DNA of 64,000 nucleotides. Origin: Cinclus cinclus. Taxonomy: Eukaryota; Chordata; Aves; Passeriformes; Cinclidae. The position numbers were made by a program, and so were the translations under genes. Shown one piece after another: positions 25,579-39,239 of the stretch. Under the pieces are notes generated by a model. It saw only the letters and a list, made by a program, of their open reading frames with translations, was not told the DNA's origin and ran no database searches. The stretch covers positions 141,251,762 through 141,315,761 of the forward strand of contig NC_085046.1 in NCBI RefSeq assembly GCF_963662255.1, read 5' to 3'. Numbering within the stretch: the stretch's first letter is position 1; each line of letters opens with the position of its first letter.

Positions 25579-26843
25579 ATCTGAACCATGCACTAAATGA
25601 CTTGCATTCCCTCTTATTCTATTTCTTTGCTAACAAACACACTTTTTGCAATGAAGACCAAATAGGGATTTTTGAGTTTTTTCGGCTGATCAGTTTTTGA
25701 CCAGCCTTTTATTTCCCATTTCATTGTGCAAAATTGTTATAAATTTATAGCTTTTCATGATCTTTCAGCTTCAAAGTTTTCTAGAAGGACTAGAATGAGA
25801 ATAATTTTCAAAATACCTTGATTTTTGCAGGATCTGGATTTCAATTCACTCTGAGTTCACCTTACTTGGTAAAGAAATAGGATAGCTAGCAGTGTTACTC
25901 TGATTCAGTATCTTGTCTGAGCTTGAATTATTCTGCAGCTCACACAACAGCTGCTGTGGAAATCAAACAGAATCAGCCTTTTTCAGAAGTTAGACAAGAT
26001 TCTTAACTGTCTGTGCCATGCAGCAATACATTCATCCTGGCTCCAGCCTGCTCAGCTAAAACAACACAGTGCTTTGGAGCATGTCAATACAACTGTGCCT
26101 CAGTGTGTGCTAATAGCTCTTCCTCCCACTCTTCTCCTTCTCCTTCCCTTGGCACAGAGCAGCCGTAGGAGGGTAAGGAGCAGAGGTGAAAAAGCTTTAA
26201 CGACCCAAAGCTAATGTGCTTCAAAGCTTCTGCTTCCCTTCAGATTTGCTGAAGGAAAAAAGTGCCATCGAAAAGAAATGCAAGCAGTGAAAACACAGCA
26301 GTAGAGGAGATGAGAAGGAATGAACTCAAGGAAGCTGGAATCAGGGAGCTCTAAAAGGGGTATACACCCAGGTTAAAGTATTCTGCAAAGAAAACAGAAA
26401 AAGGACCACTGAGGGGAGCAGGACAGACATGAACTCCAACACTGGATTATTGGGTAGATTGGTGTATCTCTCTTGAACTTCTCTTAGCTACCACTTTGTT
26501 ATTGATAAGTTTAATATAACTTTACAGGGCAATGCTTCATGGAGCCAAAGCACAGGCCTGGGACCAGGGGACTTGGCCTGTTAAGGCAGGATAGATGGCT
26601 GTACAGAGGTACACAAGCCACAGAAATCCAGTAAAGCCATTAATAATCATTAATTCCAGTCAGGATAACAGCAATCATTTCTAAGCTGGGCTATCCAGGT
26701 TAGGGCAAACTCCATCAATGAAGTCATGTTAATTCGGGTACCTAGTCAGAGAATTTCTACATACTACTGCTGCCACACAGAGTCTAAGGTTTTCCCTGTT
26801 CTTAGAATATAAAGCAGAACTGTGGACACAGTTAAGAGCACTT

Positions 26844-28025
26844 GATCACAGAGTAATAGAATCACAGAGCATGCTGAGTTGGAAGGAACTCACAAGGACC
26901 ACTGACTACAACTCCTGATCCTGCACAGGACCATCCCCAAGACTTACACCATGTGTCTGTGAGCATTGTCCAAATGCTTCTTGAACTCTGTCAGGCTTGG
27001 TGATGTGACTGCTTCCCTGGGGAACATGTTCCAGTGTTCAAGCACACTCTGGGTGAAGAACCTTTTCCTGCTACCCAACTTAAACCTCCCCTGACACAAT
27101 TTCAGCCCATTGGCTCAGGTCCTGTCAGTGATCACCATAGAGAAGAGGTCAGTGTCTTGCCCTCATGAGGAAGTTGGAGACTATGATGTGTCCTCTCAGT
27201 CTCCTCCAGGCTGAACAGACCAAGTGACCTCAGCTGCTTCTCATACAATTTCACCTCAAGGTCCCTCACCATCTTTGTTGTCCTCCTTTGGACAGTGTTT
27301 GACAGCTTAATGTCTTTCCTACATTGTGTCACCCAAAACTGCACACAGGACTGCAGGTGAGGCAGCCCAGCCCAGAGCAGAGCAGGACAATCCCTCCCTT
27401 GCCTGGCTGGTGATGCTGTCTCTGATGTCCCCCAGGACAGGGCTGGCCCTCCTGGCTGCCAGGGCACTGCTGGCTCATGTTCAACTTTCCACAGATCAGG
27501 ACCCCCAAGCTCTGTTTTCCATCCTCCCGTTCCCCAGCCGCTCTGTAGATTCAGGATTGCCCTATTCCAGGTGCAGAATCCAGAACTTTCCCTTGTTGAA
27601 CCTCACATGGTTGGTGATTGCCCAGTCCTCTGATTTGTGAGGTGTCTCTGCAGGGCCTCCCTGCCCTTGAGGGAGTCAACAGCTCCTCCCAGTTTTGCAT
27701 CATCTGTGAACTTGCTCAGCATCCCTTCCAGTCCCATGTCCAGGTCGTTAATGAAGGTATTAAAGAGCACAGGACCAAGGATGGAGCCCTGTGGAACCCC
27801 AACAGTGACAGGTCCCCAGTCTGATGTCACCCCATTCACCACAACCCATGATCCAGTAGCTCACCATCTCAGGATGTGTTTGTTTAACCACTTGTGTGCT
27901 GGATATATTGTCCAGAGGATCCTGTGAGAGACAGTATGGAAAGCTCTACTGAAATCCATGAAGATAACATCAGCTGGCTTCCCTTGATCAGCTGGGTGGG
28001 TTCCTTTGTCATAAAAGGAATTCAG
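26844..28025 (-). mobile_element. 5'-truncated CR1 LINE, 1.18 kb, with RT remnants
   Basis: This is the largest CR1 copy in the window. On the minus strand it starts within ORF2 at the RT segment before motif A (near 28025), runs through the RT core and the C-terminal part of ORF2, and ends at 26844 in a CR1 3' terminus (ATTCTATTACTCTGTGATC-like repeats). The plus strand shows the mirror image, for example GAGTTGGAAGGAACTCACAAG. 5' truncation is usual for target-primed reverse transcription. The protein remnants are described in the next entry. Confidence 0.93.
27132..28025 (-). pseudogene. CR1 ORF2 reverse transcriptase remnant (C-terminal half)
   Basis: Translated on the minus strand with frame changes, the block carries RT motif A as IFMDFSRAFHTVSH (the first Asp is kept; the usual AFDTV is AFHTV), then motif B/B' as [20 protein letters not shown] and motif C as [10 protein letters not shown], so the DD pair is retained. 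Further downstream VQFWVTQCRKDI, VQRRTTKMVRDLE and LRSLGLFSLEE match the CR1 region after the RT fingers and palm. The open pieces are 27603-27842 and 27132-27467. Between them and upstream, stops and frameshifts interrupt the reading. In an intact CR1 this enzyme copies its own RNA at a nicked target. Here there is no endonuclease domain and no continuous frame, so it is dead. Confidence 0.9.
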
Positions 28026-31000
28026 GTTTGATTTTCAGGTCAATGTGCAGGAGTCTACATGTGCTGCCAGTGCCTGAGCTTACATTACAGGCAATGGAGC
28101 ACTAGAGTGGGATTCAGCTTTTTAAACTCAGTCACCTCTGTCATTTGCAAGGTTAGAGAGGGTCCCACTAACACAGAGCTGTCACAACTGTAGAGGACTG
28201 GAAGCTGTGGCAGAAGATTTAAGGAAGAGCTGTACACTTTGGGAGAACAGCTGGAAGCCACGTAGCATGTCCTGATGGCATTAGGTGCCTGTATTTAGGG
28301 AACTGAATCAGCATTCCTCCCACTGACTGGTGACACCAATGGAGCTCAATTCTCAGCAGGCATCTGCTTTAGAGAGATGTCTCTGGGTTCTCCTGAATAG
28401 AAAGCTTTGGGGCTTGAATCACTTGGCCACATATTGATTTCTGGTGCCATTTGTGAGGCCCTAAGAATATTTCTCCAGAAGATTAAGGCCATATTTAAGC
28501 CCAGACTTCTTTCTTCCCAGAAATCTTTCTTTCTGTATGTGTAACAGTTGTCTATGGTTTATACCTGCTGAGGAAAGATAAGCATTATATAGAGTCAAAC
28601 TGTCAGAGTAGTGATTATATCTGACTCTTTTGATGGTGGCCATGAATAACTTTTAACAGAGGTTCAGCATCTAAGCTGATGGAAAAGGTGACTCTCTTTT
28701 GTTTGATTATATTTATGTAGGTATAAATATGTAGAGGAGTTTGCTTTTTCCTAAATAATGAATTTCAAAGAGAATCCCCTTTAAAGTGCTGCAAAATGGG
28801 AATATATTTTTCTTCCCATTCTTCAAGAAGAGCAAATTTGCAAGTATTCTGATTCAAAGCTTTCACATGTAGATCTTCTTTAGTTATTGGGATGGTTCTG
28901 GTTGCCATAAAAATTTAGAGATAAATCACCCACAGATATTACCCCTTAAGGGAAAAGGATCATTGGCACTAATTCTATTCACTTATCCAAAATAAGCTCA
29001 GTGGTATAGATTCAACAATCTTACCCTCTGCTTTGAAATACCTCCAAGTTATTTTATTTTTTTCTTCCTTTCCTATGGATTTTGGCTTATACTGACATGG
29101 ATGTTTCCACTTGTAAAAAGGACTTCTGTACTCAGAATCCTGTGACAGCTTTCTCTCCCTGTTGTTAATTTCAGTGTTCATCTGGATGGTCTGGAATACA
29201 AGCATTAAAGATAATAAAAGGTATGCTGCATTTATTTGATGACATTTCAAGGACAAAAAAAATCAGAATAGTAGAGAGAGCAATGATTGTGTGTGCTCAG
29301 CAGATCCATGATCTGCACTCTGGTCCCCATTCTCTATCCCTTTCTTTGCTCACCTTCTCATGAATATGGGTTAGGATGTCTCTTCCTTCTTCCTTTCACA
29401 GCCAGTAGAAAACCTATTGGCTGGGCACACTCATAAAAGGTCGGAGATATGGAATGACTTCAGGAAGAAGATGTGATTCAAAAAGGGAATAATCCAAATA
29501 AACACTTTGGGGTACCATTCTAAAAACTTTTTCCTATAATCCTTTATCTATTATGGTTACATTTTTCAGTGAAAGTGGCTGAAGTTACTGAATTTAATAC
29601 TGAGATCAAGAGGGAGGGCAGGAAGCCCTTGTGGATTTTGCAAGGGCTCCTGCAGATTGATAAGGTGTGTGAACAGTAGTAAAACTTTCTGTGCTGTTGG
29701 GGTGGTGTGCAAGATAGGAGAAGGTACTGATTTCCTGTCTTGGTGAAATATAAGTCCCAGGACAAATCTTGGTGCTTTAGATTTTGATAAAGTTTTCCAG
29801 AGATAGATACCTAAACACCATCTAAGTTGGTCTCCATGTGCCCATGGTTTACTGCTTTGTTTACTTCATGTTTCTGGCTGCTTAATTTGAGTGATTTTCA
29901 GTTATATTTAGATATTTTTCAAAACTCACAGAAGTCTTTGGTAACTTTTGACTTAAATTCTTTCATCAATTTTTACAGATTTTTCAACAGGTTGAATATC
30001 TTATTTTGGAAAGTTTCATTAAACCTCAATAGCTTCCAGTTCCTAAGTCATTCAGATGCTTTAAAATATCTTAGTATATGAACCAGTATAGGTCTTCTGT
30101 AATAGTGACTTCTGGTGATTCTCAATGATTCTCAATATTAGGAAAAGAAAAAGAAGTTGGTTTCTCTCAACTATCTGTGTCACAGGCTCAATAAACATAG
30201 GGTTTGTAAAATAAATCTGGGATGTTAATCAAAGATCTGTACACATCCCCATCTGTTGTGATAGTAAAACCCCTGCTGCTAACAGTATACAGAGAAATAC
30301 AATTATTTTTCTTATAACTAGAACATTAACAAACACTATTGGATGCAAAAAGCAAAAAAAGAGGACACCCACAAATTATTAATCTATGCAGATAACCTTC
30401 TGTTTACAATTAAAAATCTGGCATTCAAAGCACTAATGTCACCCAACCTATCAGATTTTGGAACAGCCTCACATTATAAAATCTATCAGTCCAATCAGAT
30501 GTCTGTTTTCTGACATTACTCAAGAACTTACCAGGTCTTTGGAATCAGAATTGAAAAGACAAACACAATTTCTATTCTGATTAAACTGCCTATATGGCAT
30601 CATCAAAGATAAGATGAAACTTGCCATCTCGTGCCTCTTGGCTGAGCTAGTACTGTAAAAATCATTAGCATTTGACAAGCCTGTTTTATTTTATTGTTAT
30701 TTTTGCTATAGAGGAGGAAAGAGAGGGAAAGATGGCAGTTGAGCACTTCCAGATTACCCAGCCATAACCAACAAAAAATTATTCAGAAGGTATAGTAAAA
30801 AACTGATACTAAATCTTCCTGAAAAATCTACAGAAATAGATGAATACCACACCTGAGATTGTCAGCTAAGAAGCAGCAACACCTAAAGCTGTAAGAGACA
30901 GGGTTGGGATGTGAAAATTATTAAACATCCCTGGTTCTGAGGTCTGCAAGAACCATTGGATGGTTCACCATATGTGAAGTTCTATTAAGAAATAGGGGGA

Positions 31001-34000
31001 TGATTCATAAATCATCTTGTGATATTGGAAAAAGGAAAGGAGACTGAAAGATGCATAAATGGCATGATCCTCTGATGGTTCCAAAAGTCTAAATTCAATA
31101 GTGTCTCTCCTGACAAAGGACAGTCCTATGGGGTAAGCAGATTTCTGAAATTGAACATTCAACCTTCTTGAAATTTACTAAGACTTAATAAAAGAATTTA
31201 ACTTATCTGCTCTGCTACTTTTCAAAGACTGTGCAGAAGATGAGAGATGCCTACATGGACCAAGCTAGACTTGAGACCAACAGTTCAATTGGTGTCATAT
31301 GAAATACAAATGAGATGGATCCCTTACTGTGTATGAGAAGAAGAAAAAAAATGAAGGAAAAGGGATTCTTACCAGTTAAGACATTTTCAAAAGTCTAAAA
31401 AGTTTTATTTGGAATATATATTTATTTCTCTATATAATTTGAGTAGTTCAATGTTAATTTAAACATTAAGATTTTGTTGATTTGGTTTTAACTTTCTGAT
31501 ATAATCACTCATTCAGATCACTTGAGATCCAAGCATTCTGCTTTATCTATGTTGGAAATGACTGTGGCAAAAGAAGTGTAAATAAGGAAAAAAAATACAA
31601 ATCAATAATTTGTTTAGGAAAATAGCCATATTTCTATAGCACTAAACATTTAAAAGTGTAGTATGTGCTCCCTAGACTTAAGGCATAAATAAGTGACAGA
31701 AATCCTCCTGAATGTGCATTACAACAAATGAGTTTTTTTCACAATATATAAAGGTAATTCTTTTCCCTTCAATTTATAGCAGCTCTATTGACTTCAGTAA
31801 ATTGCTCTTGGTCTGCACCAAAGTAACAGAGCAAAATTTGACCTAGGGTTTTCAACATTTCTTCTAAATCTAAATTTATAATAAAGCTGAAAAAACTTTT
31901 TAATGATGAATTGTTTTGTTGCTAGGCAGTCTGGCCCTGATGGGCTGTTAAAGTTCGATTTACTCTGCTGATCCATGACCTCTTTCTCTGACAACTCATT
32001 CTTTATGGTTATATATTTATATTATAGAATCATATAGAGGCTTCTGAGGTGACCAGGGCTTTATTGTGCTGTTAGGCATTATCCAAACATGCATGAAGAA
32101 AAATCTCCTTATTCCAATGAGCGTACAATTTATGTAGCAGGTGGGTTTTTTCAGAGAGTTGAGGGAAATGGGGACTGAGCTCTGGATGCCCTGAATTGCT
32201 TTCCCCATTGTGCTGTGCTCTCTGCTCTGTGTAGGAGGGATGCAGGTGCTCAGTAGCCATCCATCTCATGACTACCACCTGCATACAGACACACAGCGAG
32301 ATGGAGGAAATCAACTTTTTATCTGATCTTGCCAAGAATGACACAAACTGAAGGAAGGAGACTCTTGACTCTTCAGTGTCTTCAGAAGGTACTGTGTGTG
32401 CAGCAAAATTAGTTAAATTAATTAAATTGAATGAAATCTGTTGAAGTAGGCTAAATAGTACAGAAGTTATTGATAGAGAGGGAACAAAGTCTGAAAATTT
32501 GTTAGCATGGATGTTCAACACCTCAGTCTGTAACTACTGAAGTTCCTGCCTTGTGCTCCCCAGCCTGACAGCTACTTACTGCAGATGAGCTTGTGAGTAC
32601 AGAGATCAAGCATAGATGTAAAAAAGTTACAACAAAAAAGAAAAACTGTGCAATATTTATTTTGAGATCAGAATAAGCATGCAAGCATTGATTTCACAAA
32701 ATAGTACAAGACAAAAAGGTCATACTATCAGTCCTCAAAACCTTGGTGCTTTGCTAAGGTTCTGTGAAGTTATTTCACCTGAGGTATTTGTGTGTCCTTA
32801 GCTAAATTCTGTTGCCTCATATCCTGAAGGGGCCATGCTACAAATGGCATATGAAAATTGATTGCTGAGTTTCTGACTGACTCACAAGGCTCTGCAGCCA
32901 GGGCTGTGAGTGAAAATGGTTGGTCACCACAGGTGCTGCCCCAGTTCACTGGAACATTGGTTTGAGTTACTGGGAGGGCAGAAAGGGTGCTCCTCATCCA
33001 CCCCTGGTAAGCACACATATAACTGATACGTGAGGGGGGAAATCTGACAGACTAATTCAGTACAAAATTAGGTACAACAAATCACATTCTCTTTAGTACT
33101 CTGCCTTTCTACAAAATGTGTGATGCTTTTAGACCAGTTTTTAAGGTGTTAAATAAATCTAGGTGGGCAGAATAAAGGCCAATGCATCCAGATGTATCGA
33201 CTTTTCTCTGTATTCTCTTTCCTTGGCTTTCTTCATCTTTCATAAGAGACTTGCTCACAATAGAGGATGACAATCCAAAAAAACCACATAAGCTCCTGGA
33301 AGTGTGAACCTCAGCTATGAGTCTCAGCTTTGTCTTGCCTGATGCTACACTTGAGACATTAAAAAACAAAAGTCTGCTCTTAATCTCATTTAAGATGCTA
33401 TAAATCAGGGATTAGTCCACTGAGCTCAATGTAAATTTGTGGTGAAGTTGATCTGAGTAATAAATATTTAGTTCCCAGACTTGAGCAAAACAAGTTGGGC
33501 TAGTAGCTGAATATGCTACCATGAGTGCTCTGAGTTATGTATGCTGGAAAAATTACAGAATGGATTCCTTCTAAGAATGATTATTTTTCCCTCCTGCCTT
33601 TGTCCACTTTTTTGTCCACAGTGCTGTCTCCTATACCAGTTGATTACTTCTTCCCCCTGGTCCATTCCTACCTTTTTTTCAGACTGCAGATTGCCTTTCT
33701 TTTGTGCAGATAATTGATACTTTGGACTCAAGGTAGAATTATATGAACATAATTTACTTGACCATACTGGACCAGATGATGTAACTCAGTTTGCAGTGTT
33801 GACTTATTGCAGAGGAGTCAGCCTGGTCTTAAACAGCCACATAAAGGCTTGTTATATCTCTTGCATTCCCCTCCTTCACTTTGACACTTCATGCTCATCT
33901 GCCAGACAGTATGACTGTTTTTCTCATTCCACGTAAGTCTGTGTTTGCAAGCAAAGGTACCAAATTGAGGCTAAATTTTCTGCAAGATTTCATCTGCCAG

Positions 34001-36642
34001 CTGCATCTGCCTTTTTGCTGTATCTATCCCTCCTGTCTGCCAGCTGCTCTCAGCAACCAGCTTCTTGATAGCCACGAGGTTTAAACTTAAAAGCTGCTCC
34101 TGCTTTTGTGCAGAACATCCATGTTTATTTTTTTTCCTCACTTTGTATCCAAGCAGGAAGAAAATATAGGAAGACCCAGGTGTTGCCTCTTTTTCCACTC
34201 ATGCCATGTGATTCCTGTTGAATGACTGTGATCAAGGGGTCAGGATTCTTTTGTATTTTTATCTTCTAGGTGCAACCAGCAATTCCCTTCTCAAGTGGAA
34301 CATTTCCAAGTAACACAGAAAGACGTGGCAAAGACTGCAAGAAAGGATGGTCTCATAAAGTTGACGTGAAAGGAGATTCTGAGGTGAGGGTAAAGGTAAT
34401 AAAGGTCAAAGCTATAATTATCCCCATGTAGAGGTATTATAACTGAGTCTTAATCATCCTACATCTTAATATAGTCAGACATGTTAACATACATTCCTCT
34501 GCCTGTAAGCAGCTCTGTAAGATTTCCTCAGCTCTGTAAGCAGGAAGGAACTGGCACATGGCATGTTACAGTGAGGCATTACACATCCTAATGGATCCAC
34601 TCTGAGCCAATCTCACCAGCATGGACCCATGCAAATATAGCCTGGATGTTTCCTTCCAGCTGCCTGGGCTTGTGCGTTTCCTACTTATTACTGAGTATCC
34701 TAAAACAGGAACTGTACATACTTTTACCTCTTCCTCTCAGATGAAATCCACACTTTCTCCATCTACCTCATGGACACGATGAGTGTTTTCACACCTTCCA
34801 TGTGATCTCCTGGGATTCTAAAAGATGTGTTTGCATTCATTTCCATACTTTTGATTATGAAAACTCTTATGATACCCATATGATTTTACATTTGTTTACT
34901 ATTATGAACATCCCTGATGATCTTTACTCTGGGACTCCTTATCAGAGACCAGTAGCACTTGTAGACTTAAATAGCTGCATAAGAATATTGAGGATATGAG
35001 CCAAGGCTGCATGACAGTGTTTTCTGTGTCCTAAGGAGAGAAGGGCATTATATACAACTTTTGAAAAAACATGGGCTCAACCTCTCTGTGTATCCCTATT
35101 CTGTGCACCACACAATCAATCACTAGAACCCTATGGAATTTCAACAAAGTTGTAAACATATACATCATGACACATAACTGTGACTGTTCTCTGGAGAGGA
35201 CACTTCGAAGGTCACTTGTAACAGTGTGTGAGGATGTAAACAACACCTGACAGCGACACTTCTATTTACCCATGAATATGGGTATCAAAAATATGGGAGA
35301 TATGGACCTGTGTACTCTTGATGTTGCTTGGATTTTTCATTTTTGGAGTCAAGGACAATTTAACTCACTATTGAGGCACTGTGCTTCTCTCCCTAACAGT
35401 GATGGGGAAGCTTTAACCATGTTGGAGGAACGAAGACTGTGCCTTTTACCAAGCATGAAAATGCCTCCACTCATTTGGGGAAAAAAGGCTTCAGAGACAT
35501 GGGCTTCAGTATAGTCTGAAGGGGCTTAAAACCTTATTTTAACAATCAAATATTTTACCTTTCCCTACACACTGGCTGAATGTTGAATGGCAGTTTTGTG
35601 GAAGATGTATTTATAACACCTGTATTACATAAGCTTTGATATCAGCATTCCACTTGGGTATCCTTGGCTTCTATGTTAGTAAAGAGAATGATGATTAAAA
35701 ATTTTTGACCAAAGCTTTCCTGACACAAAGTGTTAAAATATTTGAGTTTTTATCTTTGCCATTTACAGCATGACAAAGACAAAGATTAGAACATTAATCA
35801 CCACAGGCCTGTAAAGATTCCGTTTTGATCATGAGACAGTACTTGAAGTGATGATGTGCCAGTACTGTTATTTTGACATGATAAAATAATACAGAGTATC
35901 TGTTTCATACTTTTATCTCTTGAACTTCTCTTGAAAGGAAAGTGAAGAATGAGAGACTACAAAAACATATAATGTAAACATTACTGTATGACAAAGCTCA
36001 GAAAGGAATGAAAGTTGAGTGTTGAAAGTCTGCTGAAATTTCTTTTATTCTTTTCTTGCATGAGTCATGCAAACCTCTGCTGTTTCTCTTCCACTTACTG
36101 ATTTATTGCTTGATGGTATTCTTGAAATTGAAAACTTTCTTGGATGGTGCTTTAATACTTGACTTCTTAAATCCTTTTTTTAAACCTTAACATAAACAAC
36201 TTCATGTCTTGTCCACTGCAGTTTAAAACTTTAATAATTGCATTGATTTCCAATTAAAAAACAACTATAAATTATTGTTTTTAAGCAGAGAGGAAAAATA
36301 AGAGAATGACTGCTCTGAAGCATCAGTCCTGGTGATTACAAAACCATGATCCCAATGGTCAGCCAGCTGCTAACTCAGGTAGGCTGGAGCAGTTTGCTCA
36401 AAGCTACAGCAGACATCAGGCAGTCCAAGTCTTGAGGAGGACTGCAAGGTTGTTCACAAATTTTGAGAGAAATTCTATCATCTCCCATCAAAATGCTGGA
36501 TGTAAGAGAAGTCTGAAGGAGTAGGGAGTAGCTGTAGCATGGATGTCCTGTCTATACTGCCACATCTTTGTCTGCTATCCAACCAACTGCATGAAGCAAA
36601 TGTATCTGATAGAATGGCTTCTCCTTAAACTGACTGACTGAG
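28026..36642. other. Long non-genic stretch
   Basis: 8.6 kb of AT-rich, unique-looking DNA without any repeat family I recognise. Open frames are short (the longest, 32072-32521 minus, has 149 codons) and none resembles a known domain. At about 34509-34550 CAGCTCTGTAAG is duplicated. At 31990-32080 a weak ATAGAATCATATAGAGG motif recalls a CR1 end but lacks the following consensus. No exon could be supported. Confidence 0.5.
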
Positions 36643-36822
36643 AGGGGTGAGGCACTGGGACAGGACAGAGAAGTTGTGGCTGCCCCGTCCCAGGTGGTAT
36701 TTAAGGCTAGGCTGGAAGAGGCTTTGAACAAGCTGGTCTAATGAAAAGTGTCACTGTCCATTACAAGGCAAAGAGGAACTATGTGAACTTTAAGGTTCAT
36801 CACAATCTAAATTATTCTATGG
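36643..36822 (+). mobile_element. CR1 LINE 3'-end fragment
   Basis: The plus-strand order is GAGGCACTGGGACAGGACAG, AGAAGTTGTGGCTGCCCCGT, GGCTAGGCTGGAAGAGGCTT, AACAAGCTGGTCTAATG, ACTTTAAGGTTCATCAC and AATTATTCTAT. It follows the CR1 3' end (end of ORF2 and 3' UTR) closely, with some deletions. Confidence 0.9.
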
Positions 36823-36939
36823 CCGAATTTAAATCTGCACTACAGAGAGTTACAGATGCAAGCTCAGTCAGCTCACCGAGGGCAGCATGATCACATCACT
36901 GAAATATAAAACTCGGGTTAATATATTCTTTAACAGAAA
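36823..36939. other. Short spacer between two CR1 tails
   Basis: About 120 bases of sequence not recognisable as CR1 between two fragments in the same orientation. It may be the old target site or diverged CR1. Confidence 0.4.
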
Positions 36940-37180
36940 ATGAGATAGTATTTAAACTGGATATTAGGAAAAACTCTGTCAACAAAAGCACTGCCAAACT
37001 TTGGAACAGACTGCCCAAGGAAGTGGTGTAGTCAATATCTCTGGAATTATTTTAAAGACATGTAGATAGCACTTAAGAACATGGTTTAGTGGTTGACTTG
37101 GAAGTGCTGAGTGAACTGTTGGATTTGATAGTCCTAAGGATCTTTTCCAGCATAGACAATCATGTGATTCTTAGATTCTA
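36940..37180 (+). mobile_element. CR1 LINE 3'-end fragment of a second subfamily
   Basis: The plus strand contains GGATATTAGGAAAAACTCTG, TTTGGAACAGACTGCCCAAG, GGAAGTGGTGTAGTC, ACATGGTTTAGTGGTTGACT, GTGCTGAGTGAACTGTTGG and GATCTTTTCCAGCATAG. The ACATGGTTTAGTGGT block marks a different CR1 subfamily from the copy just upstream. Both are plus-oriented, so two independent insertions are likelier than one duplicated tail. Confidence 0.9.
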
Positions 37181-39239
37181 GGATGCATTAGCTGGGGCTT
37201 AGCACCAGGCTGACAAACAGCCTGGCATGACTGCTGGCTCATGTCTCCTGCTGTGGGCCAGGGCACGGGGCTGGCTCACGCAGGCTCATGAGGAATCCTG
37301 TGGGAACATCCCATGCTGCTTCTCTGTAGAGTGGGTGCAGCCACCAGTAGTGCAGTCATTCCTGTGGGACTGGGATTTAAAAGGGTGTAGGCAGTGCTTG
37401 GCAGGCTGCAAGTTTGAGGTATTGGTTAATTAAATTCCTTGTAGGTTTTCCCTTCATGATAATGCTAAATCCAGGGATAAGTTGTCCTGGCAACAGCTTT
37501 GGCTACTGTTCTTTCCACCCTTGTTTTTAGGATTATGATTAGAGGTACTTGAGTATGTAAATTACCATCTGAGGCTGGTGGATGTATTTATTTATTTCAC
37601 AGAAAGTGATGCCCATATGAATTGAAAATACAGTGCACTTTCACTGGTGTTTGAATAATAAAACAATATACTCACTCTTCAGAGCTTAGTCTTTAGCCAG
37701 CAACATATATATTATTCATTGTTTCAAAATGTAATAAAGATACATACTTAATATCTGCTTTCCAATTAAACTTTATGAGTGGGGGCTGACTGTGGTTATA
37801 TTTTTTGGCTGTGCTTTTTAATTTTCTTCTAATGCCTCCCTGGGAATTCAAGAGGCAGCTTCAAGCATAAACATGTTGAGTGTTAAAATAGTGCAGTGTA
37901 TTTTATGGCCAAAATGTTATTACATAGATTTGTGGGCCTGTCAAATGTGGTGACTGAAAGTAGGCGTTGAACCCACTATACTTGATTTCTTCAGTAAGCT
38001 TCAGTATTTGCAATTTCAGGTAAAGCCAATGTAACCAAAGATAAGTGGTCTGATCTTTTTTTTTTTGTTTTGTTTGAGGAATGGCGTAAATTATTGAAAA
38101 CTGTGGATTCTTGGTAATCCTACAGATCAAATTGTTTATTCTTATTCTTATTCCATGTTCACTTATGAGTACTCAGGGATAAGTGAGATATGCACCATGG
38201 GATTTCATCCTTTACTTCAGTTGGTTCTGTTTCTATGTTGGGTTCTTTATAAAAATTATAATTTTAGTCTCAGGGCCTTCTTCTGAGAGAGGGTAACTAT
38301 TAAAATGGCTCCTCTTTGTAGGCATGCGCAGGTTTTTTAATGCCTTCATCTTGCTTTTCCCATGATTAGAATCCTGGCAGATAATGCTCTGGCATGTCTG
38401 TGAGTCTCTGTGGCTGAGACCTTGGAGACAGAAGTCATCATCTGTTTTGGAGGGGACAGTCCCCTCCTGTCAACAGGCTGCTGGAGCAGGGCAGTAGAAA
38501 TAGCAAATGAATAATTGGGATGCTAGTGTTATTTAGAAGATGCTGTATGACAGCATTTATATTTTTCTTTAAATAACCCACATATTATTCTGTATACAAT
38601 GGCTTGAAATAGAGCAGTGACTATGTCTATAATTGTGTTTGTTTAATTGGTTTCTTTTTCCTGCCTGAAGCCAGCAAAGATTTTCTATATCCACAAGTCA
38701 GTGGCCAGACTGGAAGAAAAAATGCAGGTATCACATGCTAGGACTAAAGGCCTAAGGAGCTGCTGAATAAGAAAATGAAAGTTTTGGAATTACAAAACTC
38801 CACTAAGGATATTTACACTGGTCAATACAGGCTGAAGTGTGAGTATGTCAACCAAGCAACATGGCTCAGGGCAGGGGACAGTGGCTGTAAAATAGATATC
38901 CAGATCTCAAGATGTCTGGCACTTTGTGTGACTGGTGTGTTATGGAGGCACTTTCCTGGTGTCTGTAATGCCATTGGGAAGGGGATACCTCTAAGAACTG
39001 CTCTCCTAAGGACTGCTATTTATATGCCTGAATCATTTCCTGAAGGGATTTATTATTTTCCTGTGGCTCCAGAAAAAGCCTAATGAAATTTGCATCAAAA
39101 CTCAGTCAATAAAGTTATGTTATGTAAAATTCTCCTTTATAGTTCCTTCAGTTTGTCTTGGTTTAGTTTTTGTTTCCCAGCCAATGCAACAAAAATGTCG
39201 TAGTCTGGGTTTGCCAATTGTAATATATTTACCTTTTGT
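37181..39239. other. Non-genic DNA
   Basis: No gene recognised. It includes a T run at about 38057-38067 and a 9-bp-arm hairpin (GGAGGGGAC, A, GTCCCCTCC) at 38449-38467. The frame at 38775-39083 (plus, 102 codons) starts with Met-Lys but has no family resemblance and no supporting context. Confidence 0.5.

Larger units (their letters stand above)
22546..26843. other. Non-genic DNA with one old CR1 relic
   Basis: AT-rich DNA without supported genes. It includes a degenerate CR1 tail at 23359-23440, a T-rich run at 23860-23898 and a small hairpin at 25541-25578, each listed separately. Frames at 24103-24306 and 25305-25487 (minus) match nothing. Confidence 0.5.

Noticed and set aside
31990..32080. 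Possible CR1 3' end (ATAGAATCATATAGAGG)
   Set aside because: Only the short terminal motif fits; the following 60 bases do not match the expected CR1 sequence.
32072..32521. 149-codon minus-strand frame starting with Met
   Set aside because: No domain, no known family, no promoter or splice context, and an overlapping shorter frame in another register.
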